From NCBI GenBank assembly GCA_023634235.1, contig JAMKCF010000007.1, forward strand, positions 6,519,630 to 6,583,629: a stretch of DNA of 64,000 bases, written 5' to 3'. The translations under genes were made by a program, and so were the position numbers. The notes beneath the pieces were generated by a model. The model did no database searches and had not been told where the DNA came from. It saw only the letters and a program-made list of their open reading frames with translations. The stretch comes from Pisaster brevispinus (Eukaryota > Echinodermata > Asteroidea > Forcipulatida > Asteriidae). Shown here in pieces: positions 35,101 through 47,686 of this stretch (positions within the stretch are counted from its first letter, which is position 1; each line of letters begins with the position of its first letter).

Positions 35101-38100
35101 GTACACCAAAAGCCACGATCCACCAGGGGCATAACATTTGGAACCCGCCATTAGATCGAGATCCATTTTTTTTTATTGGAATATATAATTGATTCGCCAG
35201 CAGTGACCCCCTAGAAAAAGTACCTTAGTTACGCCGCTGCGATCCACGAGCGTTGGTGTTTTGAGTGGTGTAGACATTGCGCATATTAAGCTTTATGATT
35301 AAGGCGCAAATATTTTGCCACAGTTTTGAATTTTGACGTCGTTAAAAAAAATGATTCAAGGCCTCTCAACAAAAACGTCAGATCTAACGTCAATGCTGAC
35401 TTGAACTCAAACTTCGACTTGGACCTTATCATTGTTCTCCATTAATATTGACTGGATAGGACACGTTACCCCATATGCATCAACGCGCGCGTTTTTTTAG
35501 GGGTTTAAAAAATGCAAACGCAGAGTCGTCGCACCATTCTGTCAGCAACGCAAACACATGAAGTTTGTTGCTGGAGCAAAGTTTCTTGCACCCAAATTTA
35601 CTCGTTTCTCCTCATTTTTTTAAACAAGATGTGACGAAAAGTTAATTTAAACCTAAAGAATAAAACACAATGGAGCGAAGTGTTGCGCAGCTGTAGGTTG
35701 CCAGAACGCAAGAACTACAAATGTTCAGGAGTCTCCTTTAACAAGTAAGTGCTTATAGTCTGCAAAGAATAATGAGCGTTGCTAATTTTGTGCTTAAATG
35801 CATCCATGTATGACACTGACACGTTTTTCTGAGGCCTCCTCACGAAACTACTTTTTTAAAGTATTATTATTCATAATATTATAATACTTAATAGACGGGG
35901 GATAGTAATAACCAACTCAACGTAGTGACAATGGTATCGTTTCATTGGGTGTTTCAAGAAAACCTTTTGATTTTGTGAAGTGGCCAGCAGTCGCAAGACG
36001 CAGAATACTAAAATGAGGGGATTTAATATCGCAGATTTCGCTGCGAAAATTCTATCGACAGCACCACCCAAATCTTAGCGCCAGCAGAACTGGAAGAACA
36101 ATAATGTAAACAGGAAAAATTACCACTCTGTAATTAAATGTACACGTTGTTTTGGATAATCATTGATGTGTATTGTCACACAAATCATTAAATAAATGCG
36201 CATTTACGCTCAACTCAAGGATGCTCAGAGACAGCTAATTACAACATGTTTGAGAGCCAGCGCAGCGGCAGGGGCAACTAAGACGGTTACCTGATATGTG
36301 TAGCTGATGTACATGTACACTGTCATGACTGTGCAGTGTTTGGACACTGGTTTCTTCGAAAATGGCTCACTAGCATGCACTCCATAATGGCAACCATGTC
36401 AGGAATCATGTTGTTCACACATTAAGAATTATTTCCATGCAGTGAGTTCGAGTTCTAACCCACCATTTCTGAATTTCCGTTTGTCACACGCCGGTCACGT
36501 TCCCAAATTACCAATGACGCCATGCAAAACTGAATGCAAACTACACTATGTTTTTCTACTACCTAGCCTAGCTACAGAACAACAAGTAAACCAAGTTTAT
36601 GAAATTGTTTGAGACATTTTGATACAATTACATTTTGATACAATTAAATTGTGATGCAATTAAATTGTGTTACAATTGACTATCCTAGTAACAGACAGCT
36701 AGCTGCGCATGTGCACCGGGGTTGGGAAAGTAAGTAGAACTAATGTTTCAACCTCCGTCATTAGGGGGGCTAACCCCGCCGTTTTCAGAAGTTTTGATGA
36801 GCAGTAAAAAAAACCTATTCTAGTCCTCCGGTCTTTCCGCAATGGAACCCCGAAACAATCGCAGCGAAACCACAGCTGTGACGTCAACATTCGCTTCGCA
36901 TTCGCATTTGCAGGAAGTATGATCCAGACTTTAGGACGTACACAAATTGGAATTTGAATGGTGTGGTGGCTTTAACGTCTGCCAAAAGGTTTGTCATGGG
37001 ACGTAGAAATTAGGCCTCTGGTTTAGAGTAGTGGGTTTGCTGCCCTTATGGTTTGTCATGGTGAATACAAACATAATGCATAGGCCTCTGGTTTTGAGTG
37101 GTAGGTTCGTAATGGTAGTAATAGTTTTCAGACTTTATCAATGCGTTTGGTTTTGAATGATAGGTTTGCTGTTCCGAATTGTATGTAGTTGTACATACAA
37201 AATTGTCACACTTTATCAATGCATTTGCTTTTGAATGGAAGGTTTGCTCTTCCAATAATAATACCAATGTTCAGTGGTACTTTCACTACACACAATCCAT
37301 GACCATAGGCCAATGTGGAATATATTTGTATTTACGGAGTCCATATTACGCCACATTCAACTTTTACTTTTAAGCAATAACGTGGTAAAAATAAATTTAA
37401 AAAAAATACGTGGTAAAAATAAAAACGCTCTAAATTCTCCTGGTTCAGAATAGACCCGGATACCAGGTCCAAGGGGGCCTGGCCAATTTCCGGGTCAGGC
37501 TGACCCGGAACTTGGATAAAATGGGATTTTTAACTCGGATTCTGCCTCTGTGTGTTAACAATTTCTTGGTAATTTTTACACAGATTCCGGGTTATATTGA
37601 CCGAGAAATGGATCAGGCTTCACGGGATCCGGATCCGGGTCAATTCTGACCCGGATCCGTGTCGATTCTGACCAGGATCCGTGTCAATTCTGACCAGGAT
37701 CCGTGTCAATTCTGACCCGGATCTGGGTAAATTCTGACACAGGAGCTTTAAGAGTGAGTCTTACTAAATTATTCTGGTCCATGAGATGGGATGACCAAAC
37801 CTTATTTTCAGACAGCTACAACATCCACAGTTGCAGCCATAACTACAGCAACCACCACCACAGCTGTAGCAACCACCACCACAGCTGCAGCAACAACAAC
37901 CACCGCTGCAGCAACCACAACAACAGCTGCAGCAACAACAACCACAGCATCAACAACCACAGCTGCAGCAACCACAACCACAGCAGCACCAACCACAGCT
38001 GCAGCAACCACCACCACAGCTGCAGCCACAACAACCACTGCTGCAGCAACCACAACAACAGCAGCAACAACCACATCTTTCGGTACGTACGTGATGAATG

Positions 38101-40756
38101 ACGTTTTTACTGTGTCCTAGCCAAATCACATTGCTCTTTAGGCCAAAAGTCCATACAGGAATTTACTTTAATAGGGTTTTGTTCCTTAACCGTTAGTTTA
38201 GACGGCACGTTATAAAATAATTTGTTCTTCTTGCCTTTTGGGAAGGGAGGTCAGCTAGACAAGAGAAAATCACTCAGCAAAGAGATAACCATGTTAATAT
38301 TTTTGTTGGGTTGGGGCTGTGCTGTGACAGGTTCAGACTGCTTTGAAGAGGGTGAGCAATACATATGGTAAAGTGTAGAATTTGTGTTTGGCGACGGTTA
38401 CTGAGCTGATGTGAACAAGCTTTGTCAACTGAACAAGCAGATCGGTCAAATGCATAGCTTGGTGAAACAACCATCGAAGGACCGTGGGTAGTTTCCATAT
38501 AAAAGCTCAGCAAATGTCTACCTATCGGTGTAGGGCCGAATAAAGCTCACAAGGACATGAAAAAATGCATTAGTTACTCATCGACAACTAACAAAATCAT
38601 TATTTAATTTACCTTCAATATTAAGTATGAGCCGGACCTTGTCAACCTTCCAACGCCAGTTTAATGCTGTTGTAATAATATTCAAGAATGATTGATTACG
38701 TTTTTGCTTTTTTTTCTTGTATCCCTTCTTTCACTTGTTTTCTTTTCTTTTAAATATTCAGCTTGCAGTTTTCCTTTCGGTATGGAAAACGGCGCCATAG
38801 CCGATAGTCATATCACTTCTAGTAACGCCTTGAATGACGACTACACAAACTATGGGCCAACTCTCGCTCGGTTCAACGGCGCAAGTGAGTATCAGAGGAA
38901 ACTAGGTTCACTATCATTATTGGTCTTGGCAAAAGGGAATTCATTGTCATTATTTCGTTATGGTGGCCCTTATGGGACATCATACATTGCAAATATCTTT
39001 GCAAATTTGCAATGTCGCATAATTATTGTTACAGATATATTTGTAGATATTTGTTTTTTAATCATTTAGAAGTCGCAAACATCTTTGTAAATATCCGTTG
39101 CAAATAGTTGATATCGCAAATGTTTGCACTTTTTTGTGATAGTATTTGCGACGTCGCAAGTATATTTGTGATAATACAGGCGCAACTATTCTTTCTCATC
39201 CTGGCATGATTTTCTCAAGTTTCACCTCAACAGCGTTTTTTTTTTTTTTTTTTGCTTCTGATGTTCACAGGTTCTTGGTGTGGCAAGCAGAGCTCCGCCA
39301 CATGGATCCAGGTGGATTTGGGCCGCACGGAGGACCTGTACGCCATAATCGTTCAGGGTCGTAACGGAGGTAACCAACATGTGGCTCACTTCTATCTGAG
39401 TTATAGTGATGATGGCGTTACGTGGACGAACATAGTCAACGAAGACGGGTCTAACAAGGTAATTACTGACAGTAAGGACGAACCCGTGTGATCAGTCAAA
39501 GAAGGTTAGATTATTCGAATGAAAAGAAATATTATTTACCTGCGTATCAATCTTTGAAAGTTAATTGGCGCACCATTATTAGGTGTAGTGAAAGTTGCTC
39601 AACACTAACGATGGTAATTGACGTATCTCGTTAAATACCTGCCGCATTTCACACGGCAAAATTGACTTGGTCAAATCACATTGGTTCCAACTTTGGGTTT
39701 TTTTTTTTTTTTGCTGTCTCTATTTCCCCCCCCCTTTTCCCCATCGAGTAAAGTAATTTGTGACTTGTTAATAAGGATTCTTGACCACGTATATGGAAAC
39801 GTATGGGAGCAAATTAACTGGGTATAACTCGTTTATCACAAGCAAAAGTCACGCATCTCTGGTTCGTCTGCTACCAATTGCAACTAAAAAGAGTAAAGAT
39901 ATTTACAGGCACTGAATGCGCAGAGTGAAGCGATGGGGAAGGGTAAAACAACTTTCTGTAATAAAAATATTTTTAAAAAGATTGTTGTACAACTGCGCGT
40001 TTGTTATGACTACAGCAAAACGTTTTCCAAATATAGACAACAGGCCGATGATTGTCTTCAATAGATATTTTCACTCCTGAAAACCGGAAAACCTGATAAA
40101 CAGATTGTACTTCCTGAAAGCCCCATTCCAGTAAATTTTGAGACATTATTTGTTTTCTTTTGATAAACTTGTAGGCCAACATGCAATGACACGCTGTGTA
40201 GTGCCCACACACACATTCTCAAAAAAGCATCCTCGTGGAGCGTCCTTTCATTCTTTCCTTTGTGTCTGCACTTAACAGCTACCTGAAAAGGAGCACAACA
40301 TAGTGTACACACAAAATATTATGGCATGCCAGGTCAAAGGTACCAGCAGGTTCTGGGGCCCGGTATCTGGCGTAACTCACGCGTCTCGAAGTGTGACGTC
40401 AGATGATGTTCGGGTTATAATGCATTCCAACAAGATTATAGAAGAAAGAAATCGGTCAGCTTTAATAAGATTGTTCATGGATAGATTTTGGGAGTACTAT
40501 GAAATGATTAATGCCGAAATGCTAAAGGCCTACTTTACATTATAAATCTTAAATATACTTAAGATTACATAAGGATGTTTGTTTTTGTTTGCTTGCACAG
40601 TATCACTTTTCGAACGGATCCGACAAGAAAAACATACGAGTCCCAGTCGAGTCGGCACCATTGGTGGGTATGATCCGATGTAGGAACATCCGCATCCGAC
40701 CGTCTGGATACATCTACGATGTATGTATGCGATTCGAACTTATTGGATGCAATTGA
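32126..40756 (+). CDS. gene 3: secreted PAN / Thr-Ala / F5/8C protein
   Basis: Exons 32126-32485, 37812-38082, 38762-38884, 39271-39458, 40601-40756; phases 0, 1, 1, 0; 365 residues. There is a signal peptide (to about residue 26, double Met start), a PAN/apple domain with Cys 28, 56, 60, 66 and 78, a 90-residue Thr/Ala linker (121-210), and a discoidin domain from Cys 212 to Cys 364 with 'WIQVDLGR' and 'YSDDGVTW'. The frame is intact. Exon 1 is identical in sequence to that of gene 4. In exon 5 four base changes relative to genes 2 and 4 alter three residues (Tyr to Asn, Trp-Val to Tyr-Ile). A secreted binding protein is expected; the ligand is not known. Confidence 0.87.
32750..33118 (-). 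other. unrecognised 122-codon open frame in intron 1 of gene 3
   Basis: Antisense to gene 3, inside its first intron, and also open in gene 4 (48311-48679) with several amino-acid differences. It reads like a protein of mixed composition ('GKRQLAFWAYVLHMGRHQG'), but no family is recognised and its only start context is weak. It is absent from intron 1 of gene 2. A retroelement remnant is the likeliest source. Confidence 0.3.
33930..34445 (-). mobile_element. LINE RT fragment, intron 1 of gene 3
   Basis: Same insertion as 21150-21690, with more sequence retained: 'AAPVWNARSIRVHVNKLELI', then 'SLHDRRQGLCNNAERF'. These are C-terminal reverse transcriptase blocks. Broken and non-coding. Confidence 0.7.
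35124..35239. mobile_element. hAT-like MITE, intron 1 of gene 3
   Basis: CAGGGGCATAAC to TTACGCCGCTG, flanked by the exact 8-bp repeat CGATCCAC (35116-35123, 35240-35247). It is uninterrupted here, giving the empty site for the 22129-22310 insertion. Confidence 0.75.
35670..35744 (+). pseudogene. possible THAP-type first-exon remnant in intron 1 of gene 3
   Basis: One frame reads 'AKCCAAVGCQNARTTN' and ends at a GTAAGT donor at 35745. A start ATG at 35670 is one base out of frame with it. The C-x4-C opening resembles the beginning of THAP zinc fingers, but the distal Cys/His pair is not present. The copy in gene 4 (51226-51300) has the last Cys changed to Tyr. A decayed fragment at best. Confidence 0.3.
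37010..37320 (+). repeat. degenerate tandem repeat, intron 1 of gene 3
   Basis: Counterpart of 23290-23680: 'GGCCTCTGGTTTTGAGTGGT'-type units with 'GGTTTGCTGCCCTTATGG'. Confidence 0.6.
37631..37740 (+). repeat. 22-bp minisatellite upstream of exon 2, gene 3
   Basis: Five units of 'GGATCCGTGTCAATTCTGAC' plus two bases, starting at 37631, 37653, 37675, 37697 and 37719. It ends about 70 bp before the exon 2 acceptor. Gene 4 has the same five units (54695-54804); gene 2 has about one. Confidence 0.8.
37812..38082 (+). repeat. Thr/Ala-coding simple repeat, exon 2 of gene 3
   Basis: ACC/ACA/GCT/GCA codon repeat; 271 nt (phase 1). Much shorter than the 1228-nt exon of gene 1 and the 495-nt exon of gene 2. 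Confidence 0.8.
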
Positions 40757-40799
40757 TTTTGTCATAATAACAGGGGAAACGTTCTCAAACGTAACTCGC

Positions 40800-40805
40800 A
40801 ATAAA
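40800..40805 (+). promoter_or_regulatory. poly(A) signal AATAAA, gene 3
   Basis: AATAAA 44 bp after the stop. Confidence 0.65.
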
Positions 40806-41346
40806 GTGACTGTCATGATGACTAGAGCGATTGATTGTGACTCAAGAGCTTTATAATATTTTCGCTTCATTCAATTTTACTTTATTAACATCACTTTTTG
40901 TGGCCCACATTTACAATCAGTAGGCCTAGTTAGTAGGAATTAGTAAAAACGGTATAACGTTTAAAAATCGTCTAACTTTTTGATGATCATAAATTGTTTA
41001 ATGTATAATGAAGTGTTGGGTATATTCTACGCTTTACTTTTTCATTTTCTTGGTCTTTGTTGAGTACGTAGATACGTTATTTTGTTCACCAGGGTAGTGA
41101 GGTTTTCCACAACAATAAAAGTGCGCCACCAATAGTTTGCAATGACAAGAATAAGGATGCTGCTCCAGTCTTATTCCATAGTGGAAATTTTTGCATCCGG
41201 CTGAGAGTTTTACTTTACTAAATCTTACAAAATATTGCAAATGAAACGGACGTTGAGCTAATTGGTCGTTTACCGCGACTAACGTTTTACCCCCGGGCAT
41301 CTGACGTCATCACTTTTTTTTAGAGACAATGGGGACCAGTGCAAAT

Positions 41347-41525
41347 CCATATCGGAAGAAATGGCTTACGTAGCGGCTATGGCCGAATTGTCTATTGCCG
41401 TGTGCAAACTGGTGGCAACAGCTACGGCTACGGCTAGATTTCTATGTCATCATGAGTTAGGACGTCCTTAGCAACACCCTTAGCCGATAGCCGTAGCTGT
41501 AGCTTTAGCCGCTAATTCGATATGG
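41347..41525. repeat. palindromic MITE-like repeat, copy 5
   Basis: Duplicate of 27975-28154 in the gene 3 downstream flank, with one missing base near the right end. Confidence 0.65.
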
Positions 41526-41959
41526 CTAAATAAAACCGTTATTCTTTAATGTTGTCGCTATCTACAAACAGCCCCAGCCACAGACGAATTAGTCGCTCTC
41601 TTCAAACACGGCCTATATTTACAATGATTGCATGACGTTGATTTTATTTTGACTCGAGAAGCCTTTTGAAAAAACTCTAGGTGGCGCACTATATTGTGAA
41701 CTGACCGGAACGGACCAACGTCTCGTGATACTTAATTTTCGCAATGTGTACAGTTTCTCACATTTCTATTAACTCGATGATTTTTATTATTGTAAGAATT
41801 TCCTAATCGATGCTTTTTTACAGATCATTAAGTAATTGATTCTTTAATTGTAAAAAGTTTAATACTTGTATGAAAAGTGAAGCCAATGGTTTTACAATCC
41901 TAATTACCAATCTGCTAAAAATGCCGCTATTAATTATGACAAATTACAAACTGCCAACA

Positions 41960-42034
41960 GGGGCTATGATAGCTCAGTTGATAGAGCACCGGCACGTTAT
42001 TCCGGGGGTCGTTGGTTCCAATCCCGCTCTAGTC
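41960..42034 (+). mobile_element. tRNA-like SINE head, gene 3 flank
   Basis: Duplicate of 28586-28660 with the same D-arm and B-box-like GGTTCCAATCC. Confidence 0.55.
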
Positions 42035-42644
42035 AAATTTGTCTTAAGTGTTGTAGCCCAAATTACTGAAACTTACCCAGTCAGTTTCCCTTGTGATTTT
42101 CTTATTTACTTGATATATTAAAATATATACACAATGTCGTCCTCAAACGAAAAGGATCTTGCACAATTTAAATTTTTAACGTGACTTCAATTTGACACTA
42201 CTTTTTTGTCGAAGACAGTATTTGACCGTGTATATTCGGTTTGCGGTATTAAAAAAACACCTAGTGTATATCTACTTTGCTGTGTAGGGTCTTTTGGAAC
42301 TATGTCTTGCTTTTTATTCTACTGTCGCGAAGTAGATATCGGAATTCGGGAGACGTATAGTTCTGAACAACTGTCCTGTTTATTATCCTGGCCGGGACTA
42401 CTACTTCCGCTTAGTGGATCGAGGGGACTTCTGTTTGTGTTTGTAGCCATGAACATTTTAAGTGTTGTTTCACTCTATAAGTGAATAATCTATATCAGCC
42501 AAACAAAACACTTTAGAAACCATTACCCCGTGAAACAAAATTAATAATGGAGTACAAATTAAAACGGTTTTGTTTGGACTTACCGACTGGTATATCCTAC
42601 ATTATACAGCATTGGAGTATTAGTAATATTACTGAATTATAGAA

Positions 42645-43080
42645 AGGTATACATTGCACAAACGTTGGTCAAATCATTTGACACAATTTGTTGGTGATAT
42701 CCACAACTATTGGTCGATATTTGCCCAACGAAAGCAATAATTGCTGTTGCTGGGCAAACATTTTGTTTGCCCTTTTTTCATCAGAAGTTAAACAAAAGTT
42801 GGGCAAATGTTGGGCAAATGTTGGGCAAAATTTTCGCAATCTGAATTCATCATAATTGTTGGTTACACTGTTGCCCATATATTGGGCAACTTTTTGTTTA
42901 TTTTAATTAATAGTAGTTGTTGGTGAAAATGATGCACATTAGTTGGGCAAAATCGACCGATCATGCGCACTACGATCAAACATTTGCCCAATAACTGGTC
43001 ATACTTTCCACATTAGTTGGGAATTGTTCCCGCCATAAGACTTACGACGTGCATGCATAAAAGCATAAACACGATCTTTT
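42645..43080. repeat. TTGGGCAAAT-rich repeat element
   Basis: Many direct and inverted copies of 'TTGGGCAAAT', including three in a row near 42800-42830. A counterpart lies at about 60322-60750, starting 'CACTGCAAAAACGTTGGTCA'. It is absent downstream of gene 2. It looks like a DNA transposon fragment, but matching ends are not found. Confidence 0.5.
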
Positions 43081-43085
43081 CCAAC

Positions 43086-43167
43086 ATGGCGAGTGGAGAA
43101 GTTGCTGTGACCGTGTCGTCTCTCTTAAAAGAGCGGGGTTGTCCAGTGGTTATAGATCCTTTTGAAG
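43086..43167 (+). pseudogene. exon-like fragment with possible GC donor
   Basis: ATG in good context (AACATGG) opens 27 codons ('MASGEVAVTVSSLLKERGCP' and so on) and meets GAAG followed by GCAAGT, the consensus of a GC-AG intron donor. The 'LLKERG' run faintly recalls SAM-type helices, which is not enough to call. The copy at 60754 has lost about 20 bp and is frame-broken. Possibly a captured or orphan first exon. Confidence 0.3.
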
Positions 43168-46109
43168 GCAAGTTTTTAACTAAATATTAAGTTTTGTTTC
43201 CTATTCAGTTGTACATAGTCGTGACAGTTGCCTATAGCAAGCAGCACAGTGATAATGCCATTGAATTATTTTCAGTTTTATCATGCATTTCGTTCACGTT
43301 ACGAACATCCTGCAGGCAGTGCGTTGTATGCAGTATAGACATGCAACTCAGTATGTGTGTATGATGCTGTATTATAGGTGTACAACAATACATGAATGGC
43401 ACTATCACTGCATTGCTTGCACTGCAACTGTCACGACTGTGTACAGCAACTGAACGGAAAACACACAGAGTCAGTGGATGTCGAGTTCATCGTTAAGTAC
43501 TTGCAGAATAGTCGACATTCTTCGAAACTGCAACAGTTTTAAAATACGGCCTGTGTCACTGAAGTTGTAGCCAGAGAATTGTTTTTCTTTCTTGTAGATC
43601 GCGTGGAGTCAGGCTTTGTGTACTTGTTTGTTCTTTTTCTTTAATCAAGACAGAATTCTTGCTTTTTGCTAGAATACCAGCGTTTTACATTGTGACATCA
43701 GATTTGTTTCCATAACTGATGGTGACAAGGATTTGCGAGTGATGACAAGTTGGGTCTGTGCCTTGAAGTGTACTTGCCTCATACAAGTACCCTCACGTGA
43801 TTCAAACTTAGCTCTTGATACGTGTACCTGTCATAACAATAATGAACACTTTGAGATGCCTGTTGTGCGTAGATTACATTGATATATTGCATATTATTCC
43901 TCTCAATAATTCCTCTTCTTCTTGTTATTATTATTAGTTATTGTTATTGTTATTGTTCTGGTTTTTTTGTGTTTTTTTTCCTCGTCTTCTTCTTCTCAAT
44001 GAAACTTCTCGCGCAATTTTGAACAAAAGTAAAGCTTGTATAAACTTGAAGCTTGTCATGAAGATCAAGCTTGGTGGGTAGACAAAGCCGCAACCTTTTG
44101 GGAATGGTGACGTCATCGATGACGTAATTACGTTAAATAAACGTTAAATAATACAAAAAATCATACCTTGAGAACCAAAAATGCTACGTCCAAGATACTT
44201 GCATAACATAACAGCTTTTGTAATGATTTACAAATGTCGTGCAAAACGTGACCTTATTTGACCTTTACTTCCGGTTGAAACCGGAAGTTGAAAATTTCAA
44301 AAATTTATATCTCAAGAACTTCTGTTTTTTTCTCAAATATTTAAATGCTAGTTTGAAGCTCGTTTACCCTGCTCCATTTTTTGCACAGATATGGCACCAG
44401 TTTGACCTTGTCCTCTGGTCATAAAAGTGCGCGTTAAAAAAATAAAATAAAAAAAAATATAAAAAAAAGTGTGTTGACCTCCATTCATAGCGCGTAAAGA
44501 AAAGTCCATGTGGCTGTACATAACGTGCATAATACGATGTAGAGGGTGTGTACACGTGGCTCTGATGCTCTGCGCAGGCGGAGCATCGGGCTGTCATGCA
44601 CCATTCCGTTTTCAACGCTATCAATGTTCGAATGGTACCAATGTTGTGTGCGACGGCGTCCTTTTGTTACTAATACTTGCTTGCGCTTATACAAAGGTTG
44701 ATGAAATGGAGAATGGATGTTAGTACGTTCCGTGCAAACCTGCAACGTCACTGATTATTATTATTTAATAGGTCCGTTTGTGTAACGTTACTTTTGACAC
44801 TCAATCCCGCCAGGATCAAACTCTCACTAAAATCATTTGGCTTAAATCGTGTGAACGGCCATCAACAAAGAGGTTGTTCACAATGTTCTTCCTTTTAAAG
44901 CTTTTGTTTACTTACATGGAACTGTGGACACATCGAGGGATCCACTAATATTACACTTATTTAAAACTAAGCTAGGAAATATTCAATGAGTACATTTAGA
45001 ATATGGAGGTTCCCCACTATTTCGTTTTATCAGCACGCCGCCGTAAAAACACTTGAGCTAACCATAGAGCTATGAACTATAATGAGTTTATTCCAGTAGC
45101 TGAGTTCCACATGAAATGATTAAGGTGAACAAATCACATACAACAGAAAGGCTTCACATAGTAAACTTGGGAATAACAATGATCAAAATACGTAAATTGG
45201 TATTTTAATGACATCACATAATTTTAAAGCCATTCGACGAAAGCCATTCGTCTTTGACAGCATTTGACCAAATCGGAAGTTGAAGTTCAAATTTGAAAAA
45301 GTTGTAAACGAGGATTAACAAAAGCTACAATATTTGCATCTACTTTCAAAGCACGAGGAAAGCAAAAACTTGTACACAGAGTTTACCTTCTTTTGAATTA
45401 CGTCATCAATTTACGTGGAGGTCCATGGTTCAACCGAACACCGTGAGTTTGTTCACAAACTCTATTTCTAGTTATTATTATTATTAAGCTGCCCTAAATA
45501 AATGACTGTGTTTTCCAAGTCACTGGCTAGCCAATTCTGATTTGATGGGTAATCGAAAAGGATTTTTTGTCCTGACATTGATTGATTTTGAGTACTAAAC
45601 CAAAGAAGCCAAAATAAAACACAATGTGTGGTCATCAAGTTTGAAAGAGGCTCTGTCACTTAAAGATGGAATAATTGATGGATTAATCATTTTTCAATTA
45701 CATCTATGTGGCGATATTTAGGAACATTCTACCAAAGTCAAATTAACGTCCTCAGTTAGAGAGCAGACTTCGAAGTGTTTGTTTTGGGCATCAAGTGGTA
45801 GCGGGGATTGACAGTTATACTATTATTAATTTTTTGTTCTCTAAACTAAAAGCCTTTGGTGCAAGTTAAAATGTTTAAAAAGCTGTGTAGAGTCCAAACT
45901 ACAATATTCTACCAAAGTCAAATTAACTTCTTGAGCAGTAGAGGTCACAGCCTGTCTGTTGTTAGTCCTGGCAATCAAGTGGCATTGCTGGTTGATATTG
46001 TGTACATGTACATGTATTGCTTGCCTTCTCAGTTAGATCAAGGTATACAATGTTTTTGATCCTGGTTCTTGAAATCATCCACAGTGTGTCTATCATTCAT
46101 GTTCATTTA

Positions 46110-46320
46110 ACGTGCCGTGGCAGCGGTTAACATGGGGAAAAGAGCACCTGCAGACTCAAGCTCTGATGTTTCTGATCAGCAGAGAGTGTGGGTTCGATTC
46201 CCTGTCGAAGCATTTGTTTCCTTGGGCAAGATATTTTACCACAATTGCTTTGATATTAAGCCGTAGAATTAGTGTATTAGGATTATTAGTGCACAGGAAT
46301 GAACTCAGAACACTTATCGT
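46110..46320 (+). mobile_element. tRNA-derived SINE, copy 3
   Basis: Degraded member of the family at 1-230, with B-box GGGTTCGATTCCC and 'CTTGGGCAAGATATTTTACC'. It ends exactly where block-A-type sequence shared with 29616 and 61290 begins. Confidence 0.7.
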
Positions 46321-47323
46321 ATAAAAAAATGCCAAAGCTATTACAATTTCTGTATGATATTATTGATTTGACGTGCCCAATTAATTGCATTGAATTGTTG
46401 AGCAAAATTATTTTCCTTGGAAAATGTCTTTTCTAAGCAAAAAATTTGAGGTGCACCAGTTCCAGCAGGCTTTCTAAAAACCGTCTGCAATGAAGCTGCA
46501 GCATCATGAAACGTGTTATTCGACCCTCGCTCGTTCAAATCAAGTCCAATGACCCCAGTCCTTCTAGAAATGTCCCACTTATTGTTTCTTGTTATCTAAT
46601 TAGGGAGGTCAACCAAGAAAAATATACATACATTTTTACACGTCCTTGAAATTTGATTGCTTTTGCGCGAAAAAGCTGATGATATTATACGTCATTCTAA
46701 ATTATTCGCACATCGTTCCTTCCTCAGTCCAATTACCGAACTGAAAAGCAATCCATTCAAAAAACAAAATGGGAAAAGTACAAGAAACGTGCCAATAATA
46801 ATACCGTATTCCTATTTCTTAAATGCCTTCCAAGAGAAAGCAACTCCTTCATTTTTTCCTGCAGAATCCATATTTATAGATTTATTTATATTTATTTAAT
46901 ATTTCGGTTTAAAAACACAAAACATGGTCGGTAGTATCACAAGGTAACACTAAAAATGAGATGCTTACAAAATCAAAAATTAAGTTGTTCGCTTATGGGA
47001 TGAATTGACCCGGATTGAGGGTCCTAGGGGGCTCGACCCATTTCGGAGAGACTTTTTAGAGTTTTAGAGTTGTAGTTTCCCTCACTCCCCCCCCCCCATC
47101 CCCCCCCCCCAACAGAGTCCGACACTACATACAAGTATAACCGACTTTTGCAGCTTTATTTCCGTCATTATTGTTCTGTGACCCCATTACCTCAATGAGG
47201 CTTTACTAATTGTATATTGCTGTCATAGATAATGCACGAGGTGGTGTTCGACCAGAGGGGAGTGGCCAGGTATTCAATTTTTTTTCCTCTTCAAAGTAAA
47301 ACTTTATTTATCCCTGCATTCTC

Positions 47324-47362
47324 CTGAAGACGATCAGAGCATACTGATCGAAACGTTGAGTC
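47324..47362 (+). ncRNA. hammerhead-like motif, weak (5' flank of gene 4)
   Basis: Identical in core to 20397-20435 and 31763-31801. The core order fits a hammerhead; stem I is unconvincing. Confidence 0.25.
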
Positions 47363-47686
47363 GTAAACCACCTGTTCTTTTCAGAACCTACACTACTCAA
47401 AAGAGATTTTCACATGGTGTTACCGCAAAACCTCACTTAGTTATACTTCCACCATGCCAAGTTTCAAATCCTACTTATTTACCCCAATAGATTTCGTCGA
47501 GTTGGAAGCAAACAATAGAAGACTGATTAGTCGGTACTGATTACCCCGTAGGTAGAATGAACGCGCCCATTTTAGAGACACGTTACGAGATGAAGTGGGA
47601 TTCAAGGGCGGTATAGTCTGGTTTTGTATCTCATCAACGACCAGTTGCGGGTAGACTGGCATAGAGGAGTGGACGCACTGGGTGTA

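Larger units (their letters stand above)
40806..47686. other. intergenic between genes 3 and 4
   Basis: Conserved 3' flank to about 42640, then a TTGGGCAAAT-rich repeat (42645-43080) and an exon-like fragment (43086-43167). About 3 kb (43260-46100) occurs nowhere else in the window, and I see no gene in it. A SINE follows (46110-46320), then block A and the gene 4 5' flank (from 46326). Confidence 0.6.

Noticed and set aside
34867..36071. Further host exons in the long intron 1 of genes 3 and 4
   Set aside because: No open segment with matched phase-0 splice sites was found. The exon 1 to exon 2 phases already agree directly.
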